Assembly: GCA_014218235.1 (NCBI GenBank)
Contig: CM024753.1
Coordinates: 173,886,348 to 173,950,347, forward strand
Origin: Colocasia esculenta
Taxonomy: Eukaryota > Streptophyta > Magnoliopsida > Alismatales > Araceae
DNA: 64,000 nucleotides
Reading direction: 5' to 3'
Positions within the stretch are counted from its first letter, which is position 1, and every line of letters starts with the position of its first letter. Made by a program: the position numbers and the translations under genes. The notes under the pieces are model-generated. The model was not told where the DNA came from, made no database searches, and was given only the letters and a program-made list of their open reading frames with translations. Below are positions 53,763 to 64,000 of the stretch, in pieces.

Positions 53763-56700
53763 TGTCACGCCCCGACGCGGAATATCGGAGCGCGAAGGCA
53801 GTTGCAAGTGAACGGGTATAGAGCGAGTGCTAGACATTAAACCATTGCACAATGAATAATACTAAAGAAAATTCATTTCATTAATACATTCTGATGCCTA
53901 GTTACAACCACTAATATCAGAGCCGATCTATAGGGCCCGATTACATTGAAATAAAAGTAAAAGACTAAACTTCAAACCTAACTACTACAACGCTAAATAT
54001 AGAAATAAGACGCTAGGGTACTCAAGACATCACTCCAGGTCGTTCCCGTCCTCTTGAGTGTATGGTTCATCCTTGGTCTCACCTGAGAACACAACGACAA
54101 ATAACACAGGGTGAGCGATAATGCCCTGTAGGACTTAAATCTCAGGATCAAGCAAGCTTTAAGTGATTAATGTCTTATAAAGCAGGATAACTAGAGAGAA
54201 TAACGAGAAACGTATAGCAAGTACTGGTACACGATAACGAAGGACAATAGCACAATGCACGAGAGTATAGCAGGACAAGTTTTGATATCGGATGGCCATA
54301 TAACAAGATAACAAGTAAAGTTGCACTTCAGTGCACAAGTCACGATAGCAAGTGTTGGTCGATATTCTTTCAACCACGAGATTCAAGTAAACCAATAATT
54401 GACTGTTTGATTAATTGATTGCCATAGATCGAATCTTGCGTGTTCATGCGTTAGGTGTATGCCATCACCCAGATCATTAGACCCTCGCGAGTTATAGCCT
54501 TTCAGGTGCTCCTCCCAAGGACCAAACCGGGCCCTTATAATGTTGCCCAGCATAGTCATGTTTTTATCGTAGACAATCAATTTAATGGCCAAATAGAGTA
54601 CCAAGAAATAGATGAGAGTACTAGATGAATAGATGAGATAGTAGAGTGAACGTGAATAGATGAGCGAGTAGAGTATAGATGAGGGTAAGGGAGAATGCAC
54701 GTAACTTTCTGAGTAACAAGCGATAGTAACAGTTGCACAACATGCGCACATGGTGTTGGCAGTCAGGTGGAACTCACGACCCAACCACTGGCCATGTTAA
54801 GCACAAGTCCAGAGGTCCGACGTGATTTAAGACGAGAGTGAATTTCTAATAGTCGTTTGGATCGTAATGATCCCTAAAAGGTATCATAGGTGTTAGGGTA
54901 CAACCGGCTCGTCGACCATGTGGGATTCCATGATCAGAGGAGACTTACGGAGGCCTTGAACAAGGATTCACAAGTCCGGCGGAAGGAGTATCCGACATAG
55001 AGTTCGTCCAAGTCAAGAAAGAGGGCAATTATAGAAACAAGTGCTCGACGTTCTAGAGGAATTCTAGAACAGTGGAGCGTCGAGATCGGTGTTTCAAAAC
55101 AACACGAAAATCGAGGACAAGTTCATTTACAAGTAAGGCAATTTAATTGCATAAATTACCAATTATTTTATGTCACATGTTCATGCCAATTAAGCCATAT
55201 TTGGATGGTTCCAAGTGTGTGCATGTGTCATGAAATTGTAGATAGAAAAGATGTCGTGAATATGTATTTTAAAGCATTCAATATAGCTCCATGTAAAACA
55301 GGTGTTTATACTGCGTGTATGACTGTTAAAGAGGCGTAAGAATATTTTAGAAAGTGAAAGCAACAAATTTGATGGGTTTTCATGCAAAATCCTATGAAGG
55401 CGACATAGGCCAGTAAGGATTGCGACAGGGGTAGGGCAGGTAGCGACAGGGCATGAAAAGGGTGGCGACAGGGTTGTCTACTCAGAAGGTCAGAACGCGA
55501 CAAGAGAGGCGTAACAACGGGCTTGAGAACGCGACAGAGGCGGGAAAGGGTCGCGACAAGACATGCACATGGATAGCGACGGCTTACCTGTCGCTTTCTG
55601 AATGCGACGGGTAGGCTGTCGCAATCTGACCTCAGAAGGCGACCTATCGGTCGTCGCTTTCTGGTGGTCTGCGCCTGGGTCTGACAGGAATCAGACCAGG
55701 CTTTGGATTGCGGGCCAACTTGAATCAAATTGATACAGGGTGCTTTGAAAAATTAGAACAAATCACATGGTTTATGAAAATTCGTGAAACAACTTTCTAA
55801 CAACTCCAGACAGGCCAGGGTACATGCAGTAAATAGGAATTTGTAGTTTTCAAGAAACTCGATAGGTTTTAAATTCATGCAACATGAAGAACAAGAATAG
55901 TGAGCAACTTGGAATAGACGATTTAATTTGCCAACTAGAGTGAATCAAATTTAGGGCTTTCAGGGCAAAAGATGCCTATCAACCCTCAATATTTACTCAA
56001 AAAGTTTCATGACAAGAGGACGAGTGGATTCAAAGATATGCATTAAAGAAAAGGGCTCGGGGTCATGAAGTGTACAGAACTTTGAAAATTCATAAGAAAA
56101 TATTTGATCGTTGGAAAAATATGAAACTTTGGGGTTTCGTTCAAGAGGGTAGGAAGAACCTACAGACGAGATTTCAGAATTTTAGCTTGTGAGAATGCCT
56201 ACCTTTGACTCGATTTGTCTTCTAGGGCTTAGAACTCCAAGAACGAGGAAGAAGCTTCAAGAACTCCTTCTCCCCACGAGATCCTCTCCTCCTTGGCCTC
56301 TTCTCCACGTCCAACAACCTTTGGTAATGAGCTAGGGTCGGCCAAGAGGGTTTAAGGGGTGTATTTATATAAATACAAGTTCTTATTCCTACTACTACTC
56401 AAATTCCTCTAAATTCCGAGATTTCCTAACTCCACATTTCCTCTCTTGCTTTCAAATCTCTAATTGGGTTAGGATAGTATCTAAATTCGTGTTAGACTAT
56501 ATGGGGTAGGTTTAGGAATCCAATTCCAACTCTAATTGCCACTTTTATTGCTTTAATAACCCCTTTCCAATTATGAGTTAATTAAACTCCGAATTTAGGG
56601 TATTTTCTTATTATTCTCCCTTTGTAAATTCATATTTTGACCTAATAAATCCTAGAGGGTCCATTAAGCAAAGCCCATTAATCTTTTCTATTTAATGGGT

Positions 56701-56794
56701 TTTATTTAATGCTATTTTCATTTAAATATCCATTTAGCTAGGTTTTAATTCTTTATTTAAATTTTTATTTTTCTTAAAAATTCAGGTTGCTACA
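53763..56794 (-). repeat. Element C 5' LTR (right)
   Basis: 3,032 bp, colinear with the left LTR. TATATAAATA on the minus strand at 56,362-56,371. Hairpin copy at 54,111-54,133 carries changes that weaken the stem; splice-like CTCAG|GTGAG at 54,078-54,087. Confidence 0.95.
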
Positions 56795-56799
56795 GTTTG

Positions 56800-58180
56800 A
56801 GAAGAATGCTCTCCATTAAATCCCCTTAAGTTCAACTCATTGTTAATCATTCATGTGATTTATATTCCATGATCTTTCCTTCATCTTTTTGTCATGTTAC
56901 ATTGAGTTGTAAACCTGAAATCATACTTGTTTAAGGTCCTAATCATGTTAGGAGTGATAGAGGAACTTTTTAGAACCATTTGAAGTTAAATTTAATAACT
57001 TTCTGAAGGTTCACGTGGAACCTGTCGACAGACAAACTTCTTACTATCGACAGGAACCTATTTCCAGAAACTAGAAAACCATCACTGTGTGTTGCTGTCG
57101 ACAGCCCCTTATCTTGTTGTCGATAGGAACACACAGAACTGAAATTTCAGTTCTGGAAACCAGCCCCTGTCGATAGCAAGCTTGTGCCTGTCGACAGGTG
57201 CTGACAGTGCCATGTTTCCAGCACTTGTTTTGCTCTGTTTCTTGTTGTAAATCTTACTCAATTGTTCCAACCAATGGACCACTTAAATTTTGTAGTTTTT
57301 ACCACCTAAACACTTACTAAAATCAGTCATGTTATCTTCCTTTTTACCTTGAATTATTACTTCAAGTTCCAAACCAAATTGTTCTTGTATGACTATCAAT
57401 TTCTGAAATCAGTGAAGGAACCAAAGTTCCTTAATTCTTGTGTTCAAACCATGAGTAAACTATGAGTAAATCCTTGTATTTCCTTGATTCATTACAAGGA
57501 TAAGAGTGTGGTGATGACAATTGGTGAGTCTCGGACTCAATTTAAGAATTATGCCTGGCAAATAAGGGCTGGTCCAGTCCTGGGAGGAGCACCCAAATTC
57601 GTTTAAGTGGCAGGGCAGAACGATAAAAGATGTGTGGATGTTTGGCATAGCATCATTAAGTGTTTGATTGGTCATCAGGTCATCTTTCTGTGTAATTATA
57701 TATGTTCAAATCAGAGCATGATTGTTGCTATATATCTCTGAATCTTGAAGTTCACTATTCAGTAACTTCCCTATCTAGTGTCACATAGCACTATCATCCT
57801 TGGCATGCAAAAGCAGTGATATATGAAATTCCTTGTGCTAATCTTTGCAATTCTTGGTTCCTTGAATTGAATCCTACTGAGCTAGTTAGCTCACATAATT
57901 CTACCTTTTCAGGTAATCCGGGTGGAACGAATGTCTAAGGGGAAGTGTGCTGAGTGATCTACGCGTCAACCAGAAGCCATCTAGTTTATTCTTCTGTAGT
58001 ATTGTAAATAGAAAATGTAATAGAATAGGTTTGTGTTGTCTGCTCCTCGTAAGAACTATAGTGAGGAACAACTATGTAATAACGTAGTTTTGAGGTTATT
58101 AAGGAATATATGGACATATTTTCCTTTCCATGTTATATTCTGTCACTTCCGATAAATAAGATTTTTATTAGGACGTGACA
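56800..58180 (+). repeat. Element D 3' LTR, second part
   Basis: Resumes after the GTTTG duplication and runs to AGGACGTGACA. Contains the second set of CTGTCGACAG palindromes (57,020-57,200), the 22-bp palindrome (57,134-57,155), and hairpin plus TTTTCAG|GTAA (57,872-57,916). Confidence 0.95.
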
Positions 58181-59349
58181 AACGCGATGGGTTTTTCCGT
58201 CACGGATCAAACTAAATGGCGACTGTTTAGTGAGTTGTGAATCTGAGAGCTCAAAGCCGCTACAACTCCCTCCAGTGTTATCAGTTATAGAAACGCGACA
58301 GGTGAAACAGTCGCACAAAAATGTAAAAATGCGATGCCTCAACATGTCATGAATAAAAGAGCCAATCGAGACTTTAAAAATGGCACAGTAACTCAAGCAA
58401 TTATGGATTTTTTGCCAACCAATTGAGGAAATAATAGTCAGATGGTGATGATTTCTTCAAGTGAAAGTAAGTAAAGGGGGAGAGGAGAAAGATGATGATG
58501 ATTTTTTTTTTCAATTAAACTTTTTGATAAAAGCAACACAAAACTTGGCAATAACATTGGTTTTAAAGGAGCACCACGTGGGGTACGAGGGGAGGGAGTT
58601 TGTACCACGTGGGGTACAAAGGGAGTGACATGCATGCGTGTTGAAGGAAGGGGCACACATGGGTGCCGAAGGAGTGGTAACCAAAGTCAAAATAAAAAGA
58701 GTCCCACCGTGATCGTCAATTTTTGGATATGCTTTAACACTACAAAGAAAAATTGAAAAAAAAAATAAAATTATTATATATGGAGGAAAAGAAAGGAAAG
58801 GGGGAGTGAAAGGGTGTGGATGAGTGTGTGTGTGTGCACTAAAGATGGAGTGTGATCTCTAGGTATATGTGGATACTGAACAAGAGAGCAAAGGATGGGT
58901 ACTTGCCTTCACTCCAAGAAAGCGGGAGTTGGATGATGGGTTGACTCTTACTTCTCCAATCGAACGGCCGACAAAGAAGACTTTGGCTCTTGGTTACCTT
59001 GCAAAGAACAAAGACAACAAAAACAAACAAGTGAAAGCAATAATTATACCAAGTTGCGTAGCATCAAATTCATAGGAATTAAAAGGGGAACTTGCATGAT
59101 CATGAACACACCTTATGGTGGTGGTTCAAAACCCCCTATGAAGATGGATGTGAACTGAATGATGTGTGTCAATGAAGAAATTAAAGAAAATAAGTGACTA
59201 TGTGATGATAAGATGCATGCACTAAAAGAAGAGAATTGAAGACAAGTAAAAGAGAAAAGAAAGAAAGAATCTGAGATGGCCAAGTGTAGAGGTTTAGAAG
59301 AAGGCTCCTCTCTATGCTCCAATGAAACTCTTCGTCTTGAGAGCCCATA
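58181..59349. other. Host-side spacer between element D and LTR E
   Basis: No supportable gene. 58,181-58,400 has GCGAC/GTCGC inverted motifs (GCGACAGGTGAAACAGTCGC at 58,296-58,315) suggesting a DNA-transposon subterminal region into which D inserted. Two copies of ACCACGTGGGGTAC (G-box CACGTG) lie at 58,573 and 58,604. CACTACAAAGAAAA at 58,738 resembles a CACTA terminus but lacks subterminal repeats. A 68-codon ORF at 58,869-59,075 is basic and unrecognised. Confidence 0.5.
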
Positions 59350-60176
59350 TGTAGCACCCCAAAAATTTATTAATTAAAAAATTAGAATAAATTAAAAAAT
59401 AATTTAATATTTCTAAACTAGAAAACACATACATACCATTATAACGGATGTGGAAACACATGGGAAATTTCCATAAAAACCATATTTCAACTCTAAACAA
59501 TACTCCCTAATGACCCACGAAGGAATTCGTGCGAAGAAAAATCAGATTAGTCGAGTTTAAAGCGTTTTGCAACTTATTATCGTAAATAGGGAATCAGTCG
59601 AATAATTACTTTTACTGGCACTAAAGTGAGTCCAAAAATAAAATACAAATCATAGATGGGCTTCAAACAATGGGTATTGACAACCCAATGATATAATTGA
59701 ACCAAAAGAAGTCTTTAGGGCCACAAAATAATTCATGCTAAGAAAATAATCCAAAATTCAGAAATACTCCCTAATGGACCATGATAGGGTAAATTCTCAC
59801 CCAATAGACCACCATTGGACTTCAAACCAAGCCCAAATTCATGGTTACCACCTAAGGGAGGTTTCCATAAGCTTCCCATCATGATTTGGGGAGAGAAATC
59901 CTCCATTGAGGGAAGGATACACCAAATTCGTACTCATAAGTTTCCTAATTTAAATTAGGCAAGTATAGAGCCATACCTCTTTAAATAAGCCCCCCCTCTC
60001 CACTGGGATGACCCCTAGGCTTGCTGAGGTCGTGCTTGGAGTCTTTGGAGGCTGGGAAACACAAGGAGGAGGCTTGAGCAAGAAGCAACTCGTGCCCTTC
60101 TTCATTTGTGACCTGCATACGAGGCTCCCAAGATCATCACCAAAGGTTAGTCAAACCTTGGCCACACTATGCAAGG
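59350..60176 (+). mobile_element. LTR E, first part
   Basis: TGTAGCACCCCAAAAATTTATTAATTAAAA is closely related to the LTR start of element A (TGTAATACCCCAGAAATTTCATTAATT), and GGAATTCGTGCGA-type text recurs soon after in both. Interrupted by the solo LTR at 60,177; continues after 63,354. The rest of the element lies beyond the window. Confidence 0.7.
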
Positions 60177-63100
60177 TGTAGCAACCTTGATTTTTAAATA
60201 CTAATAGAAAAAAAAAATTTAAATAAATGAGATAAATTGATTTAATTGAATAAAGGGAGAATAAATAGAAAATAAGAGGAATAAAAGGAAATTTAAGCAT
60301 TTCCCGTTAAGCTAAATTATTAATAGGTCACACTAATGAACCAAACCTAATAGTTTGGGCCCAAATAGGGATAGCCCATGATGGGATGAGATTTAATTAA
60401 ATGAATTTCGTATTTAAATTATGAATAAATGGTAAAATGTTAAGATACATGCTAAATAACTCATAAATATCCAAATTAAGAGTCCTTACCTCATCCTAAC
60501 CCTTTGGCCACGAATTTAAACTCTCTTCCCTACCCATTAGGTGGATAAATGGTAGAAAAATATGGGATAATTATGAATTTTCGAAATTTAGGAGAGGAGG
60601 AGAGAGTTTGAAGTATATTGGACTCTCATAGCCATCAAAACACCCCATTTTTCGTCCCCACCAAGCCCTAGACCGCATTGGAACCCTAGAGGATGGAGAG
60701 TAGGAGATTTTGGGTGAGAAGCTTGGAGGAGAAGGGCTGGAGTTCGGTTTCTTCATCATTTTTTTTCGTCTTCAAATTAGGGTTTTTTTACTCCACGAAA
60801 AAGGTAGGCAATCTCTCAAGCTAAATTCGTGTAAAAATTACCCTAAGTAGATTTCGTGAACCTCTTCAAAAGCCCTCTAGTTTCGTTGTATTTCACTCAT
60901 CCATTTGGGTGAATTAATTGCTTAAACCCTGTTGTTATCATGAACCTGAATTCTTATGTTTGCTCTATACCCCCGCATGTACTTGTTCTCATGCCATGAG
61001 AAAATTCTCATTACTACTACATCGTATTAGCTTTCAAACGCCCCTAGCTTTGCTCTATTTTGATCTCCCATGAGGGAGAATTAACTCTTTGAATCTCTGT
61101 TAGATCCATGCACCCGACCCTTCATGTTTGCTTGTGAACCTCGTGTATACTTGACTTCATACCATGATAAAATTCTCATAAATACTACATCTTCTTATCT
61201 TTCGAACGCCTCTAGTTTCGAAATTTTTCATCATGTATCGTTAATTAATTCGTTGAACCTTAACTGCACATGTTTAGGTCACAAAAAAGTAATCCGATCA
61301 AAGCATGTCTAAACCTTGTCTATTTTAAAATTAACCATACATGTTGATATATCTAGTGTCTACTTTCATTTAAAACTGGTTTAGTGATTTTTGGATCATC
61401 ATATGATTTTATATTGAATTTACAAGTACTATGTGTCAAACAAGATCCACCCTGGAAAAAGGGATAAAGGGCCGGACTCTCCTGATATCGCAATGGCGTG
61501 ACCCGCCGCGATATCAGCCGGGTCGCGCCCCACTATCACGTTGCGTTAAGAACGCGGCGACCTAAGCCGCCGCGATTCCCACCCCGAACCGGGCCAGACC
61601 GACTGGTTCACAGGCCACACCGGGCCGCACCGTCACGATCTGAATCGCGACGGGCCCCTCCGCCGCGATTTCAAAATTTCGGCCAGCACCTGATAATTGC
61701 ATTTATACCCTGTTCTATTTACCATTTAACCCTTGTTTAAGCTAAATCATATACTAATAAAACTATTCTTTACCTGAATGACATTAAATGACATTAATTA
61801 AATAATTCTTGGTAATTAAAAGCTATTTGCACGATTTACCATATTCTCATGATTTCTGTACACTTGCACACTCATAATGTTATTAATTGCCATTTGACCC
61901 TAATAAATTATTCAATAATATATCTGGTAAATTAGTGAAATAAATGACTAAATTTCTCTATTTAATTAAATACAATTGTCTTTGTTTTATACGCGCATTT
62001 TGAATACCGTTACCATTTCCCTCGGCCTTCGAGCACTCGAGGCACGACGGACATGTTTTTATACACTCTCTCTTGACTTGGACCACCTCTCCATCGGGAA
62101 TACTCTCGACTGGGCCAGGGACTCCTTGTCAAGACCTTTGTAAGTCTCCTTGACTTTGGCGCACATCCTTAGTCAGCGAGCTGGTTGTACCCTAAAACCC
62201 GATACACATTAGAGATCAGTACGATCCATGGCCTTAGTGTTCCTTCTCGTCTTGGGTTCACACCGGACCACCTAACCCGTGTACACAGCACGACTAAGGG
62301 GGGGCGATTGTGGCTTCTACTAGACTGCTGGTACCCGACCTGGTGCCGTGCAACCGTTACCATTATGTGTTTATCGTTGTTTTATAATAATGTCCCCATC
62401 TCGTCTACTATCTATATCCTCTTATCTATTCACGTTCTCTCTACTCTCTCGTCTATTCATCTACTACTCTCATCTGTTCTTGATACTCTACTTGGCCCTC
62501 AATTGATTGTCTAAGATAACAAACATGACTATGCTAGGCAACATTATAAGGGCCCGATCTGGTCCTTGGGAGGAGCACCTGAAAGGCTATAACTTGCGGG
62601 GGTCTAATGATCTGGATGATGGCATACACCTAACGCATGACACGCAAGATTTAATCTATGACAATCAATCAATCAAACAATCACTTGTTGATACTTGAAC
62701 TCGAGGTTGAAAGAATACCGACCCATACGTGCTATTATGACTAGTTCACTTGCTATCTCGTGATAGGGTCAATCCTTGTGATGTTATACTCTCGTAAATG
62801 AGTTATTGTTTCATGTTATCTTGTTACATCATTCTCTTGACTATACATGACAACTTGTTTTCGCATCCTGCCTCCTAAAGACATTAATTACTTTAAGCAT
62901 GCTTATTTTCATGAGATATTAAGTCCTACTGGGCGTTATTCGCTCATCCTGCATCTTTGTTAAATGTGTTCAGGTGAGTCGGATAGAGACCACACTCACG
63001 AGGTCGGGAATGAGGATCATGTCCAGGAGTGACCGTTTCGGCAACCAGTGCTGCCTAGTAGTAGTCAGTTAGTATAGTTATGAGTTAGTGAGCCAGTTAG

Positions 63101-63349
63101 TCATTATGTAATAGTTTGATTTTAAATAAAGTACTATGGGCCCTAGTTTTGGCTCTGATACGTTGATGTAATAGTTAGTTCTTGAAGTTTGATGAGTTAT
63201 TAGTAAATGTAATGATGACTGGTGGATTATTAATGAAATTGAAGTTTATTTGGTGTTATCCAGATGTGCAATGGTTTGTTATTTATTTCTCGCTCTGTAC
63301 TATTTAATAACTGTAATCCCGCTCCGATATTCCGTGTCGGGGTGTTACA
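60177..63349 (+). mobile_element. Solo LTR related to element C
   Basis: TGTAGCAACCTTG ... CCGTGTCGGGGTGTTACA, 3,173 bp, with perfect TSD CAAGG (60,172-60,176 and 63,350-63,354). Start and end match the C LTR (TGTAGCAACCTG; CCGCGTCGGGGCGTGACA). No PBS, coding region or second LTR, so it is a solo LTR left by recombination between two LTRs. It has a GC-rich island (about 61,470-61,690) and the hairpin plus CAG|GTGAGT at 62,924-62,979. Confidence 0.93.
62924..62979 (+). promoter_or_regulatory. LTR hairpin plus 5' splice site, solo LTR
   Basis: TCCTAC, stem-loop TGGGCG-TTATT-CGCTCA, then a T-rich stretch and TTCAG|GTGAGT (GT at 62,974). Same order as in A-D. Confidence 0.55.
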
Positions 63350-63354
63350 CAAGG

Positions 63355-64000
63355 CATATACCCGTGGAAAGATGGTTGAGTCTAGTTTCTAATGGCACCA
63401 TTTTGCCAAATTTCTACCTAGTAGATCGTGAGTATTAGGCGTTCTTCGCCGAGTGGTCAGAACTAGGGTTTTCTGGAGAGCAAATCTTATTCAACTCAAA
63501 AGGTAGGTCATATTCATGCCAAACTCTAATTAAACTTGTTCATACATGCATACATATGTATAGATCATGTTCTTATTGTTTTCCCTAATTTCTATCATGT
63601 GGATTTCATGAATTAAATCATGCATGTTAGAACATTGTGCTGTCTTGTTTAAAACATTGATCTGTCTCACGAGTTCTATATCTCTTCGTGAGTTATTTTC
63701 AGACCAAGCACGCAACATAGAACTTGTTCCCTCATGAGTCTAGTTTCATTTTCCACTAGTTTCTCCAATTTTCATTGTCTGTATAGAGAGTATTACTCTG
63801 TACATGAGCACTATGTCAGATTCATGTAGACAGTCACAACACATCTGGTTACCCTATCAACAATTGTTGTTTCTCAATTCCTTGGTACTGTACATGGTAT
63901 AGGAAGTCCTCTAACTAACAGAAGTGGTTTCATCTGATTTAGATCACCCTAGCATTAGTTTTGACTTTTCAAACATCCCTATGTCAAACCCAATCCAAGT
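63355..64000 (+). mobile_element. LTR E, continuation to the window edge
   Basis: Resumes after the CAAGG duplication. The sequence is non-coding, with no terminus reached. Assignment rests on continuity across the solo LTR insertion. Confidence 0.6.

Larger units (their letters stand above)
46971..56794 (-). mobile_element. Element C: Ty3/gypsy retrotransposon nested in D, minus strand
   Basis: Two LTRs of exactly 3,032 bp each (46,971-50,002 and 53,763-56,794) and perfect TSD GTTTG (46,966-46,970; 56,795-56,799). The internal 3,760 bp carries a gag-protease fusion, RT-RNaseH-integrase and an integrase tail. An internal deletion and two frameshifts make it defective. The LTRs are about 98-99% identical by eye, so this is among the youngest insertions here. 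Its gag and LTR are close to those of element A. Confidence 0.96.
37795..58180 (+). mobile_element. Element D: Ty3/gypsy retrotransposon, 3' LTR split by element C
   Basis: 5' LTR 37,795-40,634, internal 40,635-45,502, 3' LTR 45,503-46,970 plus 56,800-58,180. TSD AATGC (37,790-37,794) and AACGC (58,181-58,185), one transition apart. Without the insertion D is about 10.6 kb. The RT-RNaseH-integrase frame is intact while gag/protease and the integrase tail are damaged. An extra small ORF precedes gag. Confidence 0.95.

Noticed and set aside
58738..58751. CACTA terminal repeat
   Set aside because: CACTACAAAGAAAA fits loosely but no subterminal repeats or partner end follow.

Overview
The window is about 64 kb of repeat-dominated plant nuclear DNA. 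The evidence is plant-specific retroelement lineages (a Sirevirus-type Ty1/copia element with an envelope-like gene, a Tat-type Ty3/gypsy element with two RNase H domains and an antisense gene, and several chromodomain-clade-like Ty3/gypsy elements), PBS sequences matching plant initiator tRNA-Met (TGGTATCAGAGC), CACTA-type transposon ends, and nested insertions with 5-bp target-site duplications. I see no complete host gene, rRNA or tRNA gene. Species cannot be named from this; a flowering plant with a large genome fits. Layout: (1) 1-~6,491 is the 3' part of a Sirevirus (end of pol, envelope-like gene, PPT, 3' LTR with a higher-order tandem repeat). It is inserted into (2) a decayed Tat-type gypsy element (~6,492-~14,300: gag, protease, RT, two RNase H domains, integrase, an antisense gene, 3' LTR). 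(3) ~14,600-16,598 holds old LTR pieces on the minus strand. (4) 16,599-25,940 is 'element A', a non-autonomous element with ~4-kb LTRs and only a gag gene (TR-GAG type). (5) 26,098-34,444 is 'element B', a minus-strand gypsy element whose 1,541-codon gag-pol frame has no indel but ten internal stops. (6) 34,445-37,794 is AT-rich DNA with a CACTA end, two hairpin arrays and a Tat-like LTR remnant. (7) 37,795-58,180 is 'element D', a plus-strand gypsy element with an intact 772-codon RT-RNaseH-integrase frame; its 3' LTR is split by (8) 'element C' (46,971-56,794, minus strand). (9) 59,350-64,000 is an unfinished LTR ('E') split by a solo LTR (60,177-63,349) with perfect TSD CAAGG. Order of events: D before C; E before the solo LTR; Tat before the Sirevirus. 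B was present before A inserted in a B LTR. The A 3' LTR is then joined to a second copy of B's own left flank, which suggests a junction between an A-carrying and an A-less chromosome, or an assembly mis-join. The most unusual signal is shared by the LTRs of A, B, C, D and the solo LTR. A block CCTACT is followed by a short hairpin whose stem bases change in a compensating way (TGGGCG/CGCTCA, TGAGCT/AGCTCA, TGAGCC/GGCTCA), then AC, a pyrimidine- or T-rich stretch and AG|GTRA, an excellent 5' splice site. In A, B, C and D an acceptor-like AG lies 1-21 nt before the first ATG after the PBS. A 390-540-nt leader intron removing the PBS is therefore predicted. This would separate translatable RNA from reverse-transcribable RNA. 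It is an inference that RNA data could settle.
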